Part shown: positions 1 to 10,125 of the stretch, in pieces | How positions within the stretch are numbered: the first letter of the stretch is position 1 | How the letters are laid out: each line of letters starts with the position of its first letter | Assembly: GCF_040947875.1 (NCBI RefSeq) | Contig: NZ_JBFRXN010000002.1 | Location: forward strand, 2,294,001 to 2,358,000 | Direction: 5' to 3' | Origin: Pseudomonas sp. MYb118 | Lineage (GTDB): Bacteria; Pseudomonadota; Gammaproteobacteria; Pseudomonadales; Pseudomonadaceae | DNA length: 64,000 bases | Program-made: the position numbers and the translations under genes | Notes under the pieces: generated by a model | The model's database searches: none | What the model saw: the letters and a program-made list of their open reading frames with translations, nothing else | What the model was told of the DNA's origin: nothing

Positions 1-860
1 TCCCACAGGAACAGTTCGGCCAGCTCGGCGTTGTCCAGGTTGTGCCGTGGCTTGAAGTCGCCTTCACCGGACGGCTTGGCGAAGCGGTTCCACGGGCAGA
101 CGATCTGGCAGTCATCGCAGCCGAACACGCGGTTGCCGATCAACGGCCGCAGTTCTTCGGGGATGGCGTTTTTCAACTCGATGGTCAGGTAGGAGATGCA
201 ACGCCGGGCGTCCAGTATGTAGGGGCCGACAAAGGCGTTGGTCGGGCAGATGTCGAGGCAGGCGGTGCATTTGCCGCAATGGTCGCTGGCGTGCGGCGGA
301 TCGACCGGCAACGGCAGGTCGACGAACAATTCGCTGAGAAAGAAGTAACTGCCGGCCTTGCGATTCAAGACCAGGGTATTTTTGCCGATCCAGCCTAGAC
401 CGGCCTGCTGGGCAATGGCTTTTTCCAGCACCGGTGCACTGTCGACGAACGCGCGGTAGCCGAACGGGCCGATCACGCCTTGAATTTTTTCCGCCAGTTG
501 TTGCACGCGTTTACGGATCAATTTGTGGTAATCGCGGCCCAAGGCATAACGGGACACGTAGGCTTTTTCCGGTTGGGCCAGGCGTTTGGCCATTTCGGTG
601 TCGCCCGGCAGGTAGTCCATGCGCAGGGAAACCACCCGAAGTGTGCCGGGCACCAGCTCGTCGGGGTGCGAGCGTTTGCTGCCGTGGGCGCCCATGTAGT
701 CCATCTCGCCGTGGTAGCCCGCTTCGAGCCAGCGCTCCAGGTGCTGCTCATGCTCGGCGAGGTCCAGGCCGCTGATGCCGACTTGCTGGAAGCCCAGCTC
801 ACGGCCCCAGTCCTTGATGGATTGGGCGAGGGCGGGCAGGTCTGTGGGAATGGCGGACAT
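1..860 (-). CDS. queG: Epoxyqueuosine reductase QueG (partial, C-terminus outside the window)
   Basis: QueG performs the last step of queuosine synthesis: it reduces epoxyqueuosine to queuosine in the wobble position of tRNAs with GUN anticodons, in the cytoplasm, using cobalamin and two 4Fe-4S clusters. The reading frame starts at an ATG at 860 on the minus strand (MSAIPTDLPALAQSIKDWG) and stays open to the window edge, about 286 codons of a family usually near 350-380. Visible signatures are GLGWIGKNTL, followed by the ferredoxin-like cysteine runs HCGKCTACLDICPT and FGCDDCQIVCPWN, which supply the cluster ligands. It is divergent from nnrD with about 60 bp between the two starts. Assignment is firm. 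The missing part is the C-terminal HEAT-like tail. Confidence 0.93.
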   Translation of the reverse strand, partial: MSAIPTDLPALAQSIKDWGRELGFQQVGISGLDLAEHEQHLERWLEAGYHGEMDYMGAHGSKRSHPDELVPGTLRVVSLRMDYLPGDTEMAKRLAQPEKAYVSRYALGRDYHKLIRKRVQQLAEKIQGVIGPFGYRAFVDSAPVLEKAIAQQAGLGWIGKNTLVLNRKAGSYFFLSELFVDLPLPVDPPHASDHCGKCTACLDICPTNAFVGPYILDARRCISYLTIELKNAIPEELRPLIGNRVFGCDDCQIVCPWNRFAKPSGEGDFKPRHNLDNAELAELFLW

Positions 861-889
861 GAGGCAAGAGAAACCGGAGCTGAGGTGCG

Positions 890-895
890 TATAAT
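890..895 (+). promoter_or_regulatory. Candidate -10 element for nnrD
   Basis: An exact TATAAT lies 29 bp before the nnrD start codon, in the short gap between the divergent queG and nnrD starts. No clear -35 box is visible 17 bp upstream, so this is a candidate sigma-70 -10 box only. Confidence 0.35.
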
Positions 896-923
896 TCTGC
901 CAGACATCGGAGTCCAAAGACGC

Positions 924-2423
924 ATGCCGCACACTAAAGATGATTTACCCGACGCGCTGTACGGCGCTGCGCAGGTGCGCGCCATGGATGCGCGGCTGAT
1001 TGCGGCCGGCACGCCGGGCTTCGAGCTGATGCAGCGTGCCGCGTATGCCACCTGGCGGGCGTTGGTCCGGCGCTGGCCGAACGCGAGTGAACTGACGGTG
1101 ATCGCCGGTCACGGCAACAATGCCGGTGATGGCTACCTGGTCGCAGTGCTGGCCCGGCGGGGCGGTTGGACCGTGCGCGTGCTGGCCGCCGGTGACCCCC
1201 AACGTTTGCAGGGCGATGCGGCCCAGGCCTGCGCCGAAGCACGGGGTGAAGGCGTAGACATCCAGGCCTGGAGCGCAAACGCGCAGTTGCGCGGCATCGT
1301 CCTCGACGCGTTGCTCGGCACGGGGCTGACCGGCGAAGTGCGCGAACCCTACGCGAGCGCCATCGCCGCGATCAACGCCAGCCATCTGCCGGTGGTGGCA
1401 GTGGATATTCCCTCGGGGCTGTGCGCCGATACCGGGCGGGTGCTCGGCGTGGCCGTTCGGGCAGACCTGACCGTGACGTTCATCGGTTTGAAGTTGGGGC
1501 TGTTCACCGGCGATGCGGCGGATGTGATCGGCGAGGTGGTGTTCAATGACCTGCAAGCGTCGCCCGCGGCATTCGACGGCATCGCATCCCTTGCGCTGCG
1601 CCTGACGGCCGCTAATCTGCCGCGCCTGGCGGCTCGCGCGCCGACGGCCCACAAAGGCCGGTTTGGCCACGTGCTGTTGATTGGTGGCGATCGCGGTTTT
1701 GGTGGGGCCATCCTGCTCAGCGCGCAAAGTGCACTGCGCAGTGGCGCGGGCATGGTGTCGCTGGCCACCCGCGGCGAACATGTGCCGGCGGCCCTGGCCC
1801 GGCTCCCGGAAGTCATGGTCCTGGGCACTTCGTCGGCCAATCAGTTGATGGGATTACTGCAAAAGGTTTCTGTACTGGTGGTCGGGCCCGGCTTGGGGCA
1901 GTCTTCCTGGGGGCGCAGCCTACTGTCGGCGGCGGCTGATGCGGCGTTGCCGCAGGTGTGGGATGCCGATGCGCTGAATCTGCTGGCAGCAGGGCAGGTG
2001 AAGCTGCCGGCTGGCTGTGTGATCACCCCGCATCCGGGCGAGGCGGCACGCTTGCTCGGGATCAGTACCGCCCAGGTTCAGGCCGACCGGCCAGGCGCCG
2101 CCCAGGCATTGAGCAAAAAATATACAGCGGTTGTGGTGCTCAAGGGCGCCGGCAGCCTGATCGCCAGCCCCGACGGGCGTCTGGCGGTGTGTCATCAGGG
2201 CCACCCGGCCATGGCCACCGCCGGTCTGGGCGATGTGCTGGCCGGCTTGCTCGGCGCGCTGCTGGCGCAAGGCATGGGCGCATTCGACGCCGCCTGTCTC
2301 GGTGTCTGGCTGCATGCCAACGCGGGGGCGCAACAAGGTAATTCGGGCCGTGGGCTGGCGGCCAGTGATCTGATCCCAGCCATTCGTCAGTTGTTGGAGG
2401 AGCAAGCACCGTGTCTGAAGTAA
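924..2423 (+). CDS. nnrD: Bifunctional NAD(P)H-hydrate epimerase / ADP-dependent dehydratase
   Basis: This fused repair enzyme rescues damaged NADH and NADPH. The N-terminal YjeF_N part epimerises the hydrates, and the C-terminal ribokinase-like part dehydrates the S form using ADP. From the ATG at 924 (MPHTKDDLPDALYGAAQVR) it is 499 aa, normal for the fused YjeF form. Visible motifs are GHGNNAGDGYLVA near residue 60 (epimerase), and in the second half AHKGRFGHVLLIGG, ITPHPGEAARLL and HQGHPAMATAGLGDVLAGLL, the kinase-fold phosphate loop. The frame is open upstream to 480, but that part overlaps queG antisense, so the ATG just after a TATAAT is preferred. It overlaps tsaE by 13 bp, which implies co-transcription. 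Confidence 0.93.
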   Translation: MPHTKDDLPDALYGAAQVRAMDARLIAAGTPGFELMQRAAYATWRALVRRWPNASELTVIAGHGNNAGDGYLVAVLARRGGWTVRVLAAGDPQRLQGDAAQACAEARGEGVDIQAWSANAQLRGIVLDALLGTGLTGEVREPYASAIAAINASHLPVVAVDIPSGLCADTGRVLGVAVRADLTVTFIGLKLGLFTGDAADVIGEVVFNDLQASPAAFDGIASLALRLTAANLPRLAARAPTAHKGRFGHVLLIGGDRGFGGAILLSAQSALRSGAGMVSLATRGEHVPAALARLPEVMVLGTSSANQLMGLLQKVSVLVVGPGLGQSSWGRSLLSAAADAALPQVWDADALNLLAAGQVKLPAGCVITPHPGEAARLLGISTAQVQADRPGAAQALSKKYTAVVVLKGAGSLIASPDGRLAVCHQGHPAMATAGLGDVLAGLLGALLAQGMGAFDAACLGVWLHANAGAQQGNSGRGLAASDLIPAIRQLLEEQAPCLK

Positions 2424-2881
2424 CCCTGTACCTGGCTGATGAGCAAGCGATGACCGCGTTTGGTGCGCGTATCGCGACGACCACCGGAGGGCACGGTCTG
2501 ATTTTTCTCGAGGGGGATCTGGGGGCCGGCAAAACCACGTTGTCCCGGGGCATCATCCGCGGCCTGGGCCATGTTGGCGCGGTAAAAAGCCCGACCTTCA
2601 CTCTGGTCGAGCCCTACGAAATCGGTGACATTCGTGCCTTCCATTTCGACCTTTATCGCCTGGTTGATCCGGAAGAGCTGGAGTACCTGGGCATCCGCGA
2701 TTACTTCGAAGACGATGCCCTGTGCCTGATCGAATGGCCCCAGAAGGGTGCAGGCTTTTTGCCAAAGCCTGACCTGACCATTACCATTAGCCCGCAAGGC
2801 AGTGGGCGTTCGCTGAAAATTTTGTCCCAGGGCTCGCGTGGCGAGTCGTGGTGTGCCGCTTTGGCATTGGAATCCAATTAA
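2411..2881 (+). CDS. tsaE: tRNA threonylcarbamoyladenosine biosynthesis ATPase TsaE
   Basis: TsaE is the ATPase that drives the TsaB-TsaD complex making t6A37 on tRNAs that read ANN codons. The protein is 156 aa, usual for the family, and starts at a GTG (MSEVTLYLADEQ) inside the end of nnrD. The Walker A loop GDLGAGKTTLSRGI is near residue 40, followed by KSPTFTLVEPY and the HFDLYRL and LIEWPQKG segments typical of the family. A GGAGG-like ribosome site (ttggaggagcaag) precedes the GTG. The stop codon abuts the amiB start with no gap, so it sits in the nnrD-tsaE-amiB-mutL-miaA run. Confidence 0.95.
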   Translation: MSEVTLYLADEQAMTAFGARIATTTGGHGLIFLEGDLGAGKTTLSRGIIRGLGHVGAVKSPTFTLVEPYEIGDIRAFHFDLYRLVDPEELEYLGIRDYFEDDALCLIEWPQKGAGFLPKPDLTITISPQGSGRSLKILSQGSRGESWCAALALESN

Positions 2882-4309
2882 ATGATGGGGTCAGGTATGC
2901 GCTTTCGCGCGATGGTAGCTGCCGTTGGGATGTTGTTTTTGGCGGTGACCGTCAACGCTGTGGCCGACACCAAGGTCAACAGCGTTCGTCTGTGGCGGGC
3001 GCCGGACAACACACGGCTGGTGTTCGACCTCAGCGGCCCGGTGCAGCACAGCGTTTTCACCCTGACGGCCCCGGACCGACTGGTGATCGACATCAATGGC
3101 GCCTCCCTGGGCGCGCCGCTGAATGTCTCCACCGCCAACACCCCGATCACCGCCATGCGCTCGGCCCAACGCACGCCGACCGACCTGCGGGTGGTCATCG
3201 ACCTGAAAAAGGTCGTCACACCGAAGAGTTTCACCCTGGCGCCAAACGCCCAGTACGGCAACCGCCTGGTAGTCGATCTGTTCGACAACCCGGCCGACGC
3301 CGCGCCGATTCCTGCGCCGACCAACGTCGCCACCGTCGCACCGGTCCCGGTCACGCCGGTCGATCCTCCGGTGAAACTGCCGCCAGCGCCTGCCGGCAAA
3401 CGCGACATCATCGTGGTCATTGATGCTGGCCACGGTGGCGAAGACCCGGGCGCCTCGGGTTCGCGCGGGCAGCGTGAGAAAGACGTGGTGCTGTCCATCG
3501 CCCGTGAACTGCAACGCCAGGTCAACGGCATGAAAGGCTTCCGTGCCGAACTGACCCGGACCGGCGACTACTTCATCCCATTGCGTGGGCGTACCGAAAT
3601 CGCCCGCAAGAAGGGCGCGGACCTGTTCGTGTCGATCCACGCCGACGCCGCGCCTTCCACGGCGGCCTTTGGTGCCTCGGTGTTCGCCCTGTCCGATCGT
3701 GGCGCCACTTCCGAAACCGCACGCTGGCTGGCCGACAGTGAAAACCGTTCCGACCTGATCGGCGGGGCCGGCAACGTCAGCCTCGACGACAAGGACCGCA
3801 TGCTCGCTGGCGTGTTGCTCGACTTGTCGATGACCGCCTCGCTGACCTCCAGCCTGAACGTCGGCCAGAAGGTCTTGAGCAACATCGGTCGCGTCACCCC
3901 GCTGCACAAGCAGCGCGTGGAGCAGGCTGGGTTCATGGTGCTCAAGTCGCCGGACATCCCGTCGATCCTCGTGGAAACCGGGTTCATCTCCAACGCCAAC
4001 GAAGCGTCCAAGCTCGCCGCGTCCAGCCATCAGCAGGCCCTGGCGCGCTCGATCAGCAGTGGCGTGCGTCAGTTCTTCCAGCAAAACCCGCCGCCAGGTA
4101 CCTACATCGCCTGGCTGCGTGATTCCGGCAAGATTGCCCAGGGCCCTCGGGATCACCGGGTCAACCCCGGCGAAACCCTGGCGATGATTGCCGTGCGCTA
4201 TCAGGTGTCGCCGGCGACCCTGCGCAGTGCCAACAACCTGAAGACCGACGAGCTGAAAGTCGGTCAGACCCTGACCATTCCCGGCACTGAACTGGCGTCC
4301 AAAGAATGA
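2882..4309 (+). CDS. amiB: N-acetylmuramoyl-L-alanine amidase with AMIN and LysM domains
   Basis: AmiB is a periplasmic zinc amidase that cuts the peptide from peptidoglycan N-acetylmuramic acid during septal splitting; it is normally activated by EnvC/NlpD-type proteins. Domain order over 475 aa: signal peptide (about residues 1-29, ending VNAVADT), an AMIN domain to about 120, a Pro-rich linker, an Amidase_3 domain from about 178 to 400, and one LysM from about 428 ([15 protein letters not shown]). Zinc and catalytic residues are visible in [22 protein letters not shown] and [10 protein letters not shown]. Translation may begin at 2882 or at the in-frame ATG at 2897 ([11 protein letters not shown]), which gives a more typical signal peptide. 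It overlaps mutL by 4 bp. Confidence 0.94.
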   Translation: MMGSGMRFRAMVAAVGMLFLAVTVNAVADTKVNSVRLWRAPDNTRLVFDLSGPVQHSVFTLTAPDRLVIDINGASLGAPLNVSTANTPITAMRSAQRTPTDLRVVIDLKKVVTPKSFTLAPNAQYGNRLVVDLFDNPADAAPIPAPTNVATVAPVPVTPVDPPVKLPPAPAGKRDIIVVIDAGHGGEDPGASGSRGQREKDVVLSIARELQRQVNGMKGFRAELTRTGDYFIPLRGRTEIARKKGADLFVSIHADAAPSTAAFGASVFALSDRGATSETARWLADSENRSDLIGGAGNVSLDDKDRMLAGVLLDLSMTASLTSSLNVGQKVLSNIGRVTPLHKQRVEQAGFMVLKSPDIPSILVETGFISNANEASKLAASSHQQALARSISSGVRQFFQQNPPPGTYIAWLRDSGKIAQGPRDHRVNPGETLAMIAVRYQVSPATLRSANNLKTDELKVGQTLTIPGTELASKE

Positions 4310-6213
4310 ATGAGGTCGTGACCAACAGCGCTCGCATCGAGCTGCTCAGCCCTCGACTGGCCAACCAGATTGCCGCCGGCGAAGTGGTCGAGCGCCCGGC
4401 TTCGGTGATCAAGGAGTTGCTGGAAAACAGCCTCGACTCCGGTGCCAAACGCATTGATGTCGATGTCGAACTGGGCGGGATCAAGCTGTTGCGGGTGCGT
4501 GACGATGGCCGCGGTATCGCTGCCGACGACCTGCCGCTGGCCTTGGCCCGACACGCCACCAGCAAGATCCGCAACCTGGAAGACCTCGAACAGGTCATGA
4601 GCCTGGGCTTTCGTGGTGAGGCGCTGGCGTCGATCAGCTCCGTGTCGCGCCTGACCCTGACGTCCCGGACCCGCGATGCCGAGCAGGCGTGGCAGGTGGA
4701 GACCGAGGGTCGGGAAATGTCGCCCCGTGTCCAGCCTGCTGCTCACCCGGTGGGTACGTCGGTGGAAGTGCGCGACCTGTTCTTCAACACCCCGGCGCGC
4801 CGCAAGTTTCTCAAGACCGAAAAGACCGAATTCGATCACCTGCAGGAAGTGATCAGGCGTCTGGCCCTGGCGCGCTTCGACGTGGCGTTTCATTTGCGCC
4901 ACAACGGCAAGACCATCCTCAGCCTGCACGAAGCCCGTGACGATGCAGCCCGCGCCCGGCGCGTGGCGGCCATTTGCGGCCCGGGTTTCCTGGAGCAGGC
5001 GCTGCCGATCGAAATCGAGCGCAATGGCCTTCACCTGTGGGGCTGGGTAGGGCTGCCGACCTTCAACCGCAGCCAGGCCGACTTGCAGTACTTCTTCGTC
5101 AACGGTCGGGCGGTGCGTGACAAACTGGTCGCCCACGCCGTGCGTCAGGCCTATCGTGACGTGCTGTTCAATGGCCGGCACCCGACCTTCGTGCTGTTTT
5201 TCGAAGTCGACCCCACTGGCGTCGATGTCAACGTGCACCCGACCAAACACGAGGTGCGCTTTCGCGAAGGACGCATGGTCCACGATTTCCTCTACGGCAC
5301 CTTGCACCGCGCCCTGGGCGATGTGCGTCCGGATGATCACCTGGCGGCGCCCGTGGCCACGGCCATCGTCCGGCCGACAGGTCTTGATGCTGGCGAATTC
5401 GGGCCCCAGGGCGAAATGCGCCTGGCCGCCAATGCCCTGCTGGAGCAGCCCCAGGCCCAGCCGTCCTTCAGCACGGCGGGTTCAAGCGCTGGCGCCGGTT
5501 ATCAGTATCAGTACACCCCGCGCCCGCAATCGGCGCTGCCGGCGGCAGAAGCCCAGGCGGCGTACCGTGAATTCTTCGCCCCGCTGCCGGAGGCCAATGC
5601 CGCCGCGCTTCCCGCCGGGCAGGGCGATATCCCGCCGCTGGGGTACGCGCTGGCGCAACTCAAGGGCATCTACATCCTTTCCGAGAACGCCCAGGGCCTG
5701 GTGCTGGTGGACATGCACGCCGCCCATGAGCGGATCATGTACGAACGCCTCAAGGTCGCCATGGCCAGCGAGGGCTTGAGTGGCCAGCCGCTGCTGGTGC
5801 CGGAAACCCTGGCACTGAGCCAGCGCGAAGCCGATTGCGCCGAAGAGCATGTGGCCTGGTTCCAGCGCCTGGGCTTCGAATTGCAGCGCCTGGGCCCGGA
5901 AACCCTGGCCATCCGCCAGATCCCGGCCCTGCTCAAGCAGGCCGAAGCCAACCGGCTGGTCAGCGATGTACTGGCGGACCTGATGGAGTACGGCACCAGC
6001 GACCGCATTCAGGCCCACCTGAACGAATTGCTCGGCACCATGGCCTGCCACGGTGCCGTGCGGGCGAATCGGCGGTTGGCCCTGCCGGAAATGAACGGCC
6101 TGCTGCGTGACATGGAAAACACCGAGCGCAGCGGTCAATGCAACCATGGCCGACCGACCTGGACCCAACTGGGCCTGGACGATCTGGACAAACTGTTCCT
6201 GCGCGGTCGTTGA
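4306..6213 (+). CDS. mutL: DNA mismatch repair protein MutL
   Basis: MutL couples mismatch recognition by MutS to strand removal. The 635-aa protein shows the GHKL ATPase motifs [26 protein letters not shown] and [10 protein letters not shown] in the first 110 residues, and [11 protein letters not shown] near residue 310. The C-terminal dimerisation domain carries [15 protein letters not shown] near residue 468, plus [12 protein letters not shown] and [11 protein letters not shown]. These match the metal-binding endonuclease motifs of MutL proteins from bacteria that lack MutH, so this one probably nicks DNA itself. A variable Gln/Ala-rich linker joins the halves (about 360-440). It starts inside the amiB stop and overlaps miaA by 1 bp. 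Confidence 0.97.
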   Translation: MNEVVTNSARIELLSPRLANQIAAGEVVERPASVIKELLENSLDSGAKRIDVDVELGGIKLLRVRDDGRGIAADDLPLALARHATSKIRNLEDLEQVMSLGFRGEALASISSVSRLTLTSRTRDAEQAWQVETEGREMSPRVQPAAHPVGTSVEVRDLFFNTPARRKFLKTEKTEFDHLQEVIRRLALARFDVAFHLRHNGKTILSLHEARDDAARARRVAAICGPGFLEQALPIEIERNGLHLWGWVGLPTFNRSQADLQYFFVNGRAVRDKLVAHAVRQAYRDVLFNGRHPTFVLFFEVDPTGVDVNVHPTKHEVRFREGRMVHDFLYGTLHRALGDVRPDDHLAAPVATAIVRPTGLDAGEFGPQGEMRLAANALLEQPQAQPSFSTAGSSAGAGYQYQYTPRPQSALPAAEAQAAYREFFAPLPEANAAALPAGQGDIPPLGYALAQLKGIYILSENAQGLVLVDMHAAHERIMYERLKVAMASEGLSGQPLLVPETLALSQREADCAEEHVAWFQRLGFELQRLGPETLAIRQIPALLKQAEANRLVSDVLADLMEYGTSDRIQAHLNELLGTMACHGAVRANRRLALPEMNGLLRDMENTERSGQCNHGRPTWTQLGLDDLDKLFLRGR

Positions 6214-7184
6214 TGAGCCAGCTCCCACCTGCGATTTTCCTGATGGGCCCGACCGCAGCGGGCAAGACCGATCTGGCCATCGAGCTGACCAAGGTGCTGC
6301 CCTGCGAGCTGATCAGTGTCGATTCGGCGCTGGTCTATCGCGGCATGGACATCGGCACCGCCAAGCCCTCGAAAGAGATCCTGGCCGAGTTTCCACACCG
6401 TTTGATTGATATTCTCGACCCCGCCGAGAGCTATTCGGCCGCGGATTTCCGCCGTGACGCGCTCGAAGCCATGGCCGATATCACGGCGCGAGGCAAGATT
6501 CCGCTGCTGGTGGGCGGCACGATGCTTTATTACAAGGCGTTGCTCGAAGGCCTGGCGGACATGCCGGCGGCCGATCCGCAGGTGCGCGCGCAGATCGAGG
6601 AAGAGGCTGCACGCCTTGGCTGGCAAGCCCTGCACGAGCAATTGGCGAGTATCGACCCAGAGTCCGCTGCACGTATTCATCCGAACGATCCTCAGCGCCT
6701 CAGTCGCGCATTGGAAGTTTATCGCGTCAGTGGTCAGAGCATGACCGAGCTTCGACTGCAACAAAGTACGCAAAGTACTGAAGCAGCCGCGTCGGGACGG
6801 CAACAATTGCCCTATACTGTCGCGAACTTGGCCATTGCTCCGGCAAATCGCCAGGTACTGCACGAACGAATTAAACAAAGATTCACTTTGATGTTGGAAC
6901 AGGGATTCATAGACGAGGTCGTAGCCCTGCGTGAACGAAGTGACCTGCATGCCGGGTTGCCGTCGATACGTGCGGTCGGTTACCGACAAGTCTGGGACTA
7001 CCTGGATGGCAAGCTGACAAAGGCCGAAATGCAGGAGCGTGGGATCATAGCCACGCGCCAATTGGCCAAACGTCAGTTCACCTGGTTGCGCAGTTGGGCT
7101 GATTTACACTGGCTGGACAGCCTTGATTGCGACAATCTGCCGCGCGCCTTGAAATACCTTGGGGCCATCTCCATATTGAGCTGA
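6213..7184 (+). CDS. miaA: tRNA dimethylallyltransferase MiaA
   Basis: MiaA prenylates A37 of tRNAs reading UNN codons using dimethylallyl diphosphate, the first step towards ms2i6A. The 323-aa protein begins [20 protein letters not shown] with the P-loop at residues 11-18, followed by [16 protein letters not shown] and [15 protein letters not shown]. The tail has [13 protein letters not shown] and [13 protein letters not shown]. The start ATG overlaps the mutL stop by one base; an in-frame upstream extension lies inside mutL and is rejected. In many gammaproteobacteria hfq promoters lie within miaA, which fits the hfq gene 94 bp downstream. Confidence 0.97.
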   Translation: MSQLPPAIFLMGPTAAGKTDLAIELTKVLPCELISVDSALVYRGMDIGTAKPSKEILAEFPHRLIDILDPAESYSAADFRRDALEAMADITARGKIPLLVGGTMLYYKALLEGLADMPAADPQVRAQIEEEAARLGWQALHEQLASIDPESAARIHPNDPQRLSRALEVYRVSGQSMTELRLQQSTQSTEAAASGRQQLPYTVANLAIAPANRQVLHERIKQRFTLMLEQGFIDEVVALRERSDLHAGLPSIRAVGYRQVWDYLDGKLTKAEMQERGIIATRQLAKRQFTWLRSWADLHWLDSLDCDNLPRALKYLGAISILS

Positions 7185-7278
7185 GTCTTTGCAATTGCCG
7201 TCTATCCTTGGGGGTGTGACGGTCACAAGCCAACTGTTTACCTATTTTTTATATTGAATCCTTAAAGGAGTGCGACAC

Positions 7279-7539
7279 ATGTCAAAAGGGCATTCGCTAC
7301 AAGACCCTTACTTGAATACTTTACGTAAAGAGAAAGTTGGGGTGTCCATCTACCTGGTCAACGGGATCAAACTGCAAGGCACGATCGAGTCGTTCGACCA
7401 GTTCGTTATCCTGCTGAAAAACACCGTCAGCCAGATGGTCTACAAGCACGCTATCTCGACAGTGGTACCGGTTCGTCCGATTCGTCTGCCTAGCGCAACC
7501 GAATCCGACTCGGGTGACGCTGAGCCAGGTAACGCCTGA
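7279..7539 (+). CDS. hfq: RNA chaperone Hfq
   Basis: Hfq is a hexameric Sm-like protein that pairs small RNAs with mRNAs and, in pseudomonads, also works with Crc in catabolite repression. It is 86 aa, starting [19 protein letters not shown], with the Sm core [20 protein letters not shown] and the Sm2 motif [10 protein letters not shown]. The tail is short, as in Pseudomonas. The ATG at 7279 has a strong AAGGAG ribosome site at 7265-7270; an in-frame GTG at 7270 overlaps that site and is not the start. hflX follows after 12 bp. Confidence 0.98.
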   Translation: MSKGHSLQDPYLNTLRKEKVGVSIYLVNGIKLQGTIESFDQFVILLKNTVSQMVYKHAISTVVPVRPIRLPSATESDSGDAEPGNA

Positions 7540-7551
7540 TAGGAGTCTCCT

Positions 7552-8853
7552 TTGTTCTTTGAGCGCCACGGTGGTGGGGAGCGAGCCATTCTCGTTCACT
7601 TGGATGGTCAGGACCCTGAGGCGCGCGAAGATCCGCAGGAGTTTCAGGAGTTGGCAGCATCGGCGGGTGCCGAGACCGCGGCGTTTTTCAACGTGCCGCG
7701 CAATCGGCCAACCGCCAAATACCTGATTGGCAGCGGCAAGGTCGAGGAGTTGCGCGACCTGGTCAAAGCCGAGCAGGTAGAACTGGTTATTTTCAATCAC
7801 ATCCTCACGCCCAGTCAGGAACGTAACCTCGAACGTGTTTTCGAGTGTCGCGTGATCGACCGCACGGGTCTGATTCTCGATATCTTCGCCCAACGCGCCC
7901 GTACCCATGAAGGCAAGCTCCAGGTCGAACTGGCCCAGCTTGAGCACATGAGCACGCGGCTGGTTCGTGGCTGGACTCACCTTGAGCGGCAGAAGGGCGG
8001 TATCGGCCTGCGCGGTCCGGGTGAAACCCAGCTGGAAACCGACCGACGCCTGTTGCGGGTTCGCCTGCGGCAGATCAAGGGGCGCCTGGAAAAGGTTCGC
8101 AGCCAGCGCGAGCAGTCTCGTCGCGGGCGCAAGCGCGCGGAAATCCCGACGGTTTCACTGGTGGGCTATACCAACGCCGGCAAATCGACGCTGTTCAACG
8201 CGGTGACCGATTCCGAGGTGTTTGCCGCCGACCAGCTGTTCGCCACCCTCGACCCGACGTTGCGCCGCCTCGAGCTCGACGACCTCGGGCCGATCGTGCT
8301 GGCCGATACCGTGGGGTTCATTCGCCACCTGCCGCACAAACTGGTCGAGGCATTTCGGGCTACGCTCGAAGAGTCGAGCAACTCCGACCTGTTGCTGCAC
8401 GTGATCGACGCCCACGAGCCCGACCGCATGGCCCAGATCGAACAGGTCATGGTGGTGCTCGGCGAGATCGGGGCGCAGGACTTGCCGATCCTCGAGGTAT
8501 ACAACAAACTCGATTTGCTCGAGGGCGTGGAGCCGCAGATCCAGCGCGATGCCGACGGCAAGCCGCAGCGGGTCTGGCTGTCGGCCAAAGACGGCAGCGG
8601 CCTGGAACTGCTCAAGCAGGCCGTGGCCGAACTTCTCGGCGAGGATTTGTTCGTCGGCACCTTGCGCTTGCCGCAACGTTTTGCTCGACTGCGTGCGCAG
8701 TTTTTTGAAGTCGGTGCTGTACAGAAAGAAGAGCATGACGAAGAAGGCATCTGCCTGCTGGCCGTTCGTTTGCCACGAATCGAGTTGAATCGACTGGTGA
8801 GCCGCGAGGGAATGCAGCCGATGGAATTCATCGAGCAACACACTTTGCAATAA
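7552..8853 (+). CDS. hflX: Ribosome-associated GTPase HflX
   Basis: HflX is a stress-responsive GTPase that binds the 50S subunit and splits stalled ribosomes. The protein is 433 aa and appears to start at a TTG (MFFERHGGGERAILVHLDGQ) eight bases after AGGAG at 7541-7545; no suitable ATG lies nearby. After the N-terminal HflX domain and the coiled region (RRLLRVRLRQIKGRLEKVRS) comes the G domain with G1 GYTNAGKST near residue 208, DTVGFIRHLP and NKLD. It is co-directional with hfq and hflK, forming the conserved hfq-hflX-hflK-hflC run. Confidence 0.95.
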   Translation: MFFERHGGGERAILVHLDGQDPEAREDPQEFQELAASAGAETAAFFNVPRNRPTAKYLIGSGKVEELRDLVKAEQVELVIFNHILTPSQERNLERVFECRVIDRTGLILDIFAQRARTHEGKLQVELAQLEHMSTRLVRGWTHLERQKGGIGLRGPGETQLETDRRLLRVRLRQIKGRLEKVRSQREQSRRGRKRAEIPTVSLVGYTNAGKSTLFNAVTDSEVFAADQLFATLDPTLRRLELDDLGPIVLADTVGFIRHLPHKLVEAFRATLEESSNSDLLLHVIDAHEPDRMAQIEQVMVVLGEIGAQDLPILEVYNKLDLLEGVEPQIQRDADGKPQRVWLSAKDGSGLELLKQAVAELLGEDLFVGTLRLPQRFARLRAQFFEVGAVQKEEHDEEGICLLAVRLPRIELNRLVSREGMQPMEFIEQHTLQ

Positions 8854-8949
8854 AAGCCTGAGAAAGCGGTTGTGCCGCAGGGACAGGCATTCTGTAGCAT
8901 TGGTCGGCGCGCCGTGGGTGCGTCTTTGCTTTATCAGATGGAGAGCGCT

Positions 8950-10125
8950 ATGGCTTGGAATGAGCCGGGTGGCAACTCGAATAATCAGGATCCTTGGGGT
9001 GGCAAGCGCCGCAATAACGGCGACCGCAAGGGGCCACCAGATCTCGACGAGGCCTTCCGAAAGCTGCAGGAAAGCCTGAACGGGTTGTTCGGTGGTGGTA
9101 AGAAACGTGGGGATGACGGCGGTGGTCCGGGCAAGAGTGGCGGCTTTGGCGGCATACTCGGCATCGGCCTGGTCGTGCTGGCGGCTGTCTGGCTGTACAG
9201 CGCGGTCTATGTCGTCGACGAGCAGGAGCAGGCCGTGGTGCTGCGCTTCGGCAAGTACTACGAAACGGTCGGTCCGGGCCTGAATATCTATTTCCCGCCG
9301 ATCGACAAGAAGTACATGGAAAACGTCACGCGTGAGCGTGCGTATACCAAGCAGGGCCAGATGCTGACCGAAGACGAGAACATCGTCGAAGTGCCGCTGA
9401 CCGTGCAGTACAAGATCAGCAACCTGCAGGATTTCGTGCTGAGCGTCGACCAGCCGGAAATCAGCCTGCAGCACGCGACCGACAGCGCCCTGCGCCATGT
9501 GGTGGGTTCCACCGCGATGGACCAGGTGCTCACCGAAGGTCGTGAGCAGATGGCTACCGACATCAAGGAGCGCCTGCAACGCTTCATGGATACCTATCGC
9601 ACCGGTATCACCGTTACCCAGGTCAACGTACAGAGCGCAGCGGCACCGCGTGAAGTACAGGAAGCCTTTGATGACGTGATCCGTGCCCGTGAAGACGAGC
9701 AGCGTTCGCGCAACCAGGCGGAAACCTATGCCAACGGCGTCGTGCCGGAAGCCCGTGGTCAGGCCCAGCGCATTCTTGAAGACGCCAACGGCTACCGTGA
9801 CGAAACCGTCTCGCGCGCCAAGGGTGAGGCCGATCGCTTCACCAAGCTGGTGGCCGAGTACCGCAAGGCACCTGAGGTCACCCGTCAGCGCCTGTACCTG
9901 GACACCATGCAGGAAGTCTTCAGCAGCACCAGCAAGGTACTCGTGACCGGCAACAAGAACGGCCAGAGCAACCTGCTCTACCTGCCGCTGGACAAAATGA
10001 TCGACAGCAGTGGTCGTAGCACCAGCACGCCGATGAACAGCGCAGCAGCCACCAGCAATGAAGCGAATGCCCGTGCCGCAGCTGATCTGCAGCAACAGCA
10101 GGCACGTACCAGGGAGAGTCGCTGA
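8950..10125 (+). CDS. hflK: Membrane protease-regulating subunit HflK (SPFH family)
   Basis: HflK pairs with HflC in a large inner-membrane cage around the FtsH protease and modulates its activity. From the ATG at 8950 (MAWNEPGGNSNNQDPWGGK) the protein is 391 aa. It has a Gly-rich N-terminal tail, one membrane helix at about residues 65-85 (GILGIGLVVLAAVWLYSAVY), then an SPFH/band 7 domain and a long helical region rich in Arg and Glu, ending in a Ser/Thr/Ala/Gln-rich tail. An in-frame ATG at 8938 is possible but lacks a ribosome site, whereas GGAG precedes 8950. It overlaps hflC by one base. Confidence 0.95.
   Translation: MAWNEPGGNSNNQDPWGGKRRNNGDRKGPPDLDEAFRKLQESLNGLFGGGKKRGDDGGGPGKSGGFGGILGIGLVVLAAVWLYSAVYVVDEQEQAVVLRFGKYYETVGPGLNIYFPPIDKKYMENVTRERAYTKQGQMLTEDENIVEVPLTVQYKISNLQDFVLSVDQPEISLQHATDSALRHVVGSTAMDQVLTEGREQMATDIKERLQRFMDTYRTGITVTQVNVQSAAAPREVQEAFDDVIRAREDEQRSRNQAETYANGVVPEARGQAQRILEDANGYRDETVSRAKGEADRFTKLVAEYRKAPEVTRQRLYLDTMQEVFSSTSKVLVTGNKNGQSNLLYLPLDKMIDSSGRSTSTPMNSAAATSNEANARAAADLQQQQARTRESR

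Noticed and set aside
8155..10095. 646-codon minus-strand frame over hflX and hflK
   Set aside because: Antisense shadow of two well supported genes in GC-rich DNA; no family motif and no ribosome site.
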